Positions 6,537-8,865 of a stretch of 8,865 bases of DNA are shown here, in pieces. How positions within the stretch are numbered: the stretch's first letter is position 1; each line of letters opens with the position of its first letter. The translations under genes were made by a program, and so were the position numbers. Under the pieces are notes generated by a model that was not told the DNA's origin, searched no databases, and saw only the letters and a program-made list of their open reading frames with translations. This DNA comes from Ruminococcus sp. CAG:382 (GTDB lineage: Bacteria > Bacillota > Clostridia > Oscillospirales > CAG-382), in NCBI GenBank assembly GCA_000433115.1, contig FR892192.1, positions 7,855 to 16,719 on the forward strand. The letters are read 5' to 3'.

Positions 6537-6544
6537 ATTGCCTT
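6529..6544 (-). promoter_or_regulatory. Candidate ANTAR-target hexaloop hairpin P1 in the glnN leader
   Basis: On the minus strand AAGGC and GUCUU form 5 pairs (one G-U) around the hexaloop AAUGGC (6534-6539), with A1 and G4. Its loop and 3' arm contain the GGCGTC 5' arm of terminator T1, so P1 and T1 exclude each other. It is the first structure in the transcript. Confidence 0.55.
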
Positions 6545-6554
6545 TATGCGGCTT

Positions 6555-6582
6555 ATTATACACGCAAAATTCGATTTGTCAA
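6555..6582 (-). promoter_or_regulatory. Promoter of the glnN-asnB operon
   Basis: On the minus strand there is a consensus -35 TTGACA (6577-6582), a 16-bp spacer and a consensus -10 TATAAT (6555-6560). The predicted start near 6548 gives a leader of about 170 nt. An A-rich element with TTGAAAAA lies just upstream of the -35. It is divergent from the glutamate synthase promoter, with 41 bp of A/T-rich DNA between the two -35 boxes. Confidence 0.9.
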
Positions 6583-6623
6583 GCCCCTTTTTCAATTTTT
6601 TTCGATTTTTTTTTGAAAAACGA

Positions 6624-6652
6624 TTGACAAACGCGAAACCGTGTGCTATAAT
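6624..6652 (+). promoter_or_regulatory. Promoter of the glutamate synthase operon
   Basis: There is a -35 TTGACA (6624-6629), a 17-bp spacer and a -10 TATAAT (6647-6652), a full consensus. Transcription should start at about 6658-6661, at the first base of the leader hairpin, so the leader has almost no sequence before its structured element. A strong core promoter agrees with control after initiation. Confidence 0.9.
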
Positions 6653-6660
6653 GCGGCATC

Positions 6661-6680
6661 GATGAGCAAAGGCGTTCATT
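6661..6680 (+). promoter_or_regulatory. Candidate ANTAR-target hexaloop hairpin in the glutamate synthase leader
   Basis: GAUGAGC (6661-6667) and GUUCAUU (6674-6680) form 7 pairs (two G-U) around the hexaloop AAAGGC (6668-6673), again with A1 and G4. The loop and its closing pair are the whole 5' arm of the terminator at 6667-6721, so the two folds are exclusive. I found only one such hairpin here, while two are usual for known ANTAR targets. Confidence 0.5.
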
Positions 6681-6721
6681 TGGATAAGGGACTTTTCCCC
6701 TTATCCGGATGTGCGCCTTTG
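6667..6721 (+). terminator. Leader terminator (attenuator) of the glutamate synthase operon
   Basis: The outer stem is CAAAGGCG (6667-6674) with CGCCTTTG (6714-6721). A 7 x 7 internal loop follows, then a 9-bp inner stem GGATAAGGG (6682-6690) with CCCTTATCC (6698-6706) and a 7-nt loop. It is followed by TTTTGTTTTCTT. It sits between promoter and gene, about 33 bases before the start codon, so readthrough must be regulated or partial. Confidence 0.85.
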
Positions 6722-6753
6722 TTTTGTTTTCTTCAAAAGAAAGGACAAAGGTT

Positions 6754-7845
6754 ATGATGCTTGAAGGTCAGGTGCGTATTCCGTCCGGATGCGCCATATC
6801 CGCCGTCATCTCCAAAGACGGAGAAAGAATGACCGGCGAAAGAATTATCGAAAGTATGCTTCCCATGCACGACCGTTCAAACGGTCTGGGAGGCGGTTTT
6901 GCCGGTTACGGCATTTACCCTGAATATAAGGATTTTTATGCGTTTCATGTCTTTTTTAACGACAATGAGGCGCGTGTCAGATGCGAAAAACTGCTGAAGG
7001 AGCGCTTTGAGATTGTCAAGGCGGAACAGATTCCGATCCGCAAGATACCGGAAATTACGGATATCCCTCTTATATGGCGATATTTCGTGGCGCCTCTTGC
7101 GTCGGTGCTGAGCCGGCTGCAGCTTGACGAAAAGGAATACGTTGCACGTACCGTAATGCATATCAACACCAAGCTGCACGGCGCGTATGTATTTTCAAGC
7201 GGCAAAAACATGGGCACGTTCAAGGCAGTCGGATTTCCGGAGGATGTCGGGCGTTTCTACCGCCTCGAAGAATACGGCGCGTATTCATGGACGGCACACG
7301 GACGTTATCCGACCAACACCCCCGGCTGGTGGGGCGGTGCTCATCCGTTCACACTGCTGGACTATTCCGTTGTACATAACGGCGAGATTTCCTCATACGA
7401 TGCAAATCGCCGCTTCATCGAGATGTTCGGATACAAATGTACGCTTCAGACGGATACCGAGGTCATTACCTATATAGCGGATTATCTGCTTCGCCGTCAG
7501 GAACTGTCTCTTGAAGAGCTTGCGGACGTTATCGCGGCACCGTTCTGGAGCACGATTGAAAAAATGCCGCCGAAAGAAGCTCGGCAGCTCGAATATCTCA
7601 GAAAAATATATCCTAATCTGCTAATCACAGGACCGTTTTCGATCATACTCGGCTTTGACGGAGGGCTTATGGCGCTCAATGACCGCCTGAAGCTCCGTTC
7701 AATGGTCGTTGCCGAAAAGGGTGAAAAGGTGTTCATCGCAAGCGAGGAAGCGGCTATCCGTGTCATGGAGCCCGACGCCGAAAACGTTTATGCTCCCGCA
7801 GGCGGAGAGCCTGTTATCGTAAAAGTAAAGGAAGGTGCGTACTGA
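6754..7845 (+). CDS. Glutamate synthase, glutaminase (class II amidotransferase) subunit
   Basis: This 363-residue protein is the glutamine amidotransferase part of a split, archaeal-type glutamate synthase. It hydrolyses glutamine and passes ammonia to the synthase subunit encoded next. Motifs seen: GCAISAV with Cys13 as the probable nucleophile, HGRYPTNTPGWWGG around 182-194 (substrate-binding Arg184), HNGEISSYDANR at 208-219 (oxyanion Asn and Gly) and TDTEV at 233-237. Cys13 is not directly after Met, so a short leader of about 12 residues must be cleaved to free it, as known for other class II amidotransferases. The start at 6754 follows AAGGA by 8 bases; an adjacent ATG at 6757 is nearly as good. 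An upstream in-frame ATG at 6709 lies within the leader terminator and is rejected. The stop codon overlaps the next start (TGATG). The genes for the remaining subunits are probably beyond the edge. Confidence 0.9.
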   Translation: MMLEGQVRIPSGCAISAVISKDGERMTGERIIESMLPMHDRSNGLGGGFAGYGIYPEYKDFYAFHVFFNDNEARVRCEKLLKERFEIVKAEQIPIRKIPEITDIPLIWRYFVAPLASVLSRLQLDEKEYVARTVMHINTKLHGAYVFSSGKNMGTFKAVGFPEDVGRFYRLEEYGAYSWTAHGRYPTNTPGWWGGAHPFTLLDYSVVHNGEISSYDANRRFIEMFGYKCTLQTDTEVITYIADYLLRRQELSLEELADVIAAPFWSTIEKMPPKEARQLEYLRKIYPNLLITGPFSIILGFDGGLMALNDRLKLRSMVVAEKGEKVFIASEEAAIRVMEPDAENVYAPAGGEPVIVKVKEGAY

Positions 7846-8865
7846 TGTCGGTCAATTATATAGTTCCCGAATTTGAGATCGTGCGTAATCACGATCGCTG
7901 TATAGCCTGTCGCGTCTGTGAACGGCAGTGCGCCAACGGCGTACACAGCTACGACGCTGACGGTAAGGTCATGCTCAGCGATGAGTCGAAATGCGTCGAT
8001 TGCCAGCGCTGTGTATCGCTTTGCCCCACACATGCGCTGAAGATCGTCAAGAACGACTGTACGTTCCGCGAAAACGCGAACTGGCAAAGCGACACTATCA
8101 AAGAGATATACAAGCAGGCGAGCAGCGGCGGCGTTTTGCTTTCATCGATGGGTAACCCCAAGCCGCTCCCGGTTTATTGGGACAGAATACTCATCAACGC
8201 CTCGCAGGTCACAAATCCACCTATTGACCCTCTCCGTGAGCCGATGGAAACAAAGGTGTTCCTCGGCAAAAAGCCCGTGTCAATAAAGCGCTGCCCCGAC
8301 GGAAGCATTGATACGGCGCTGACGCCTCAGTTGGAGCTTTCCATGCCTGTCATGTTTTCTGCGATGAGCTACGGCTCTATCAGTTACAACGCGCACGAAA
8401 GCCTTGCGAGGGCTTCAAAGGCGCTCGGTATCTATTACAACACCGGTGAAGGCGGTCTGCATGAGGATTTTTATTGCTACGGTGCAAATACGATAGTTCA
8501 GGTCGCGTCGGGACGTTTCGGCGTTTATGAGGATTATCTCAATGCCGGTGCGGCGATCGAGATCAAAATGGGACAGGGTGCAAAGCCGGGTATCGGCGGT
8601 CATCTGCCGGGTGCGAAGATTGTCGGCGACGTTTCGCGCACACGTATGATCCCCGAAGGCTCGGATGCAATCTCGCCCGCGCCCCATCATGACATATATT
8701 CAATCGAGGATCTCCGTCAGCTCGTTTATTCACTGAAGGAAGCGACGGAATACAAAAAGCCGGTTATCGTAAAGGTTGCGGCTGTGCATAACATCGCGGC
8801 GATTGCCAGCGGTATTGCAAGAAGCGGCGCAGATATCATCGCCATCGATGGCTTCAGAGGCGGTA
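7845..8865 (+). CDS. Glutamate synthase, ferredoxin-domain plus FMN-binding synthase subunit (partial)
   Basis: The first 340 residues are present and the frame is open to the right edge. Residues 15-62 hold two [4Fe-4S] clusters of ferredoxin type: Cys19, 22, 25, 29 and Cys50, 53, 56, 60. From about residue 165 the TIM-barrel synthase domain follows, with VMFSAMSYGSIS, YNTGEGG (198-204), IEIKMGQGAKPGIGGHLPG and, at the end of the window, GADIIAIDGFRGG. These are recognised glutamate synthase FMN/2-oxoglutarate domain motifs. This subunit should combine ammonia released by the upstream amidotransferase with 2-oxoglutarate and reduce the product to glutamate; the N-terminal clusters suggest ferredoxin or a partner flavoprotein as electron donor. 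It begins inside the previous stop codon (1-base overlap), with GAAGG about 10 bases upstream, so the two subunits should be made in equal amounts. Confidence 0.93.
   Translation, partial: MSVNYIVPEFEIVRNHDRCIACRVCERQCANGVHSYDADGKVMLSDESKCVDCQRCVSLCPTHALKIVKNDCTFRENANWQSDTIKEIYKQASSGGVLLSSMGNPKPLPVYWDRILINASQVTNPPIDPLREPMETKVFLGKKPVSIKRCPDGSIDTALTPQLELSMPVMFSAMSYGSISYNAHESLARASKALGIYYNTGEGGLHEDFYCYGANTIVQVASGRFGVYEDYLNAGAAIEIKMGQGAKPGIGGHLPGAKIVGDVSRTRMIPEGSDAISPAPHHDIYSIEDLRQLVYSLKEATEYKKPVIVKVAAVHNIAAIASGIARSGADIIAIDGFRGG

Larger units (their letters stand above)
6452..6542 (-). repeat. Direct repeat in the glnN leader
   Basis: Two 21-nt copies (minus strand, 6542-6522 and 6472-6452) share GGCAATGRCGTCTTG followed by RARCAA. 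They match at 18 of 21 positions, and all three differences are G/A. They are spaced exactly 70 bases apart. Each copy holds a candidate hexaloop hairpin (6529-6544 and 6458-6475), so the repeat looks like a duplicated RNA recognition element. Confidence 0.8.

Noticed and set aside
6452..6542. CRISPR-like repeat
   Set aside because: There are only two copies, inside a leader, with hairpin and terminator structure; no spacer array or cas gene is present.
6529..6544. Alternative folding of the first glnN hairpin around AAAGGC instead of AAUGGC
   Set aside because: With AAAGGC as loop the flanking bases give only interrupted pairs, while AAUGGC gives five continuous pairs and matches the second copy.
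6401..6550. Glutamine riboswitch or T-box in the glnN leader
   Set aside because: I see no T-box TGGNACC bulge sequence or specifier stem, and the layout does not match the glutamine-binding glnA RNA as I recall it. The duplicated hexaloop plus terminator arrangement fits protein-mediated antitermination better.
6375..6665. 96-codon plus-strand frame covering the glnN leader
   Set aside because: It crosses the attenuator hairpins and the divergent promoters and encodes no recognisable protein.
6682..6706. Second ANTAR hexaloop in the inner stem of the glutamate synthase terminator
   Set aside because: The best fold leaves a 7-nt loop (ACTTTTC); a 6-nt version has U at position 4 and breaks the stem.

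Overview
The window looks like chromosomal DNA of a Firmicute, most likely a gut-type clostridium (Oscillospirales/Christensenellales-like). The support is a type III glutamine synthetase, a split 'archaeal-type' glutamate synthase, purine-rich ribosome binding sites, consensus TTGACA/TATAAT promoters, short intergenic regions and intrinsic terminators. The taxonomy is inference from gene content, not from a marker gene. I see no mobile element, phage gene, CRISPR array, tRNA or rRNA.

Layout from left to right. (1) At 1-104, minus strand, is the start of a Gfo/Idh/MocA-type oxidoreductase that runs off the left edge, with its own promoter at 143-171. (2) At 243-2468 is a tight minus-strand operon read right to left: a MerR-family regulator, a membrane-anchored metallophosphoesterase, a DUF1893 protein and a 46-residue cysteine-rich membrane miniprotein. 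A terminator at 203-236 ends it. Its promoter carries a perfect 13-bp dyad between -35 and -10, a likely autoregulatory operator. (3) At 2682-6376, minus strand, are glnN (type III glutamine synthetase) and asnB (glutamine-hydrolysing asparagine synthetase), 20 bp apart and ending in a terminator at 2583-2620. (4) At 6377-6753 is a divergent control region with back-to-back promoters. (5) From 6754 to the right edge, plus strand, are the glutaminase subunit and the ferredoxin-domain/FMN synthase subunit of a split glutamate synthase, overlapping by one base.

The right half is an ammonium-assimilation module. GlnN makes glutamine. The glutamate synthase subunits use glutamine and 2-oxoglutarate to make glutamate. 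AsnB uses glutamine and aspartate to make asparagine.

The most interesting signal is in the two divergent leaders. Each runs into intrinsic terminators, two in tandem for glnN and one for glutamate synthase. Each terminator can be broken by an alternative hairpin with a 6-nt loop (AAUGGC, AAUGAC, AAAGGC). All three loops have A at position 1 and G at position 4, the signature described for RNA targets of ANTAR-domain antiterminators. I infer that both nitrogen operons are controlled by an ANTAR-type (or functionally similar) RNA-binding antiterminator encoded outside the window.
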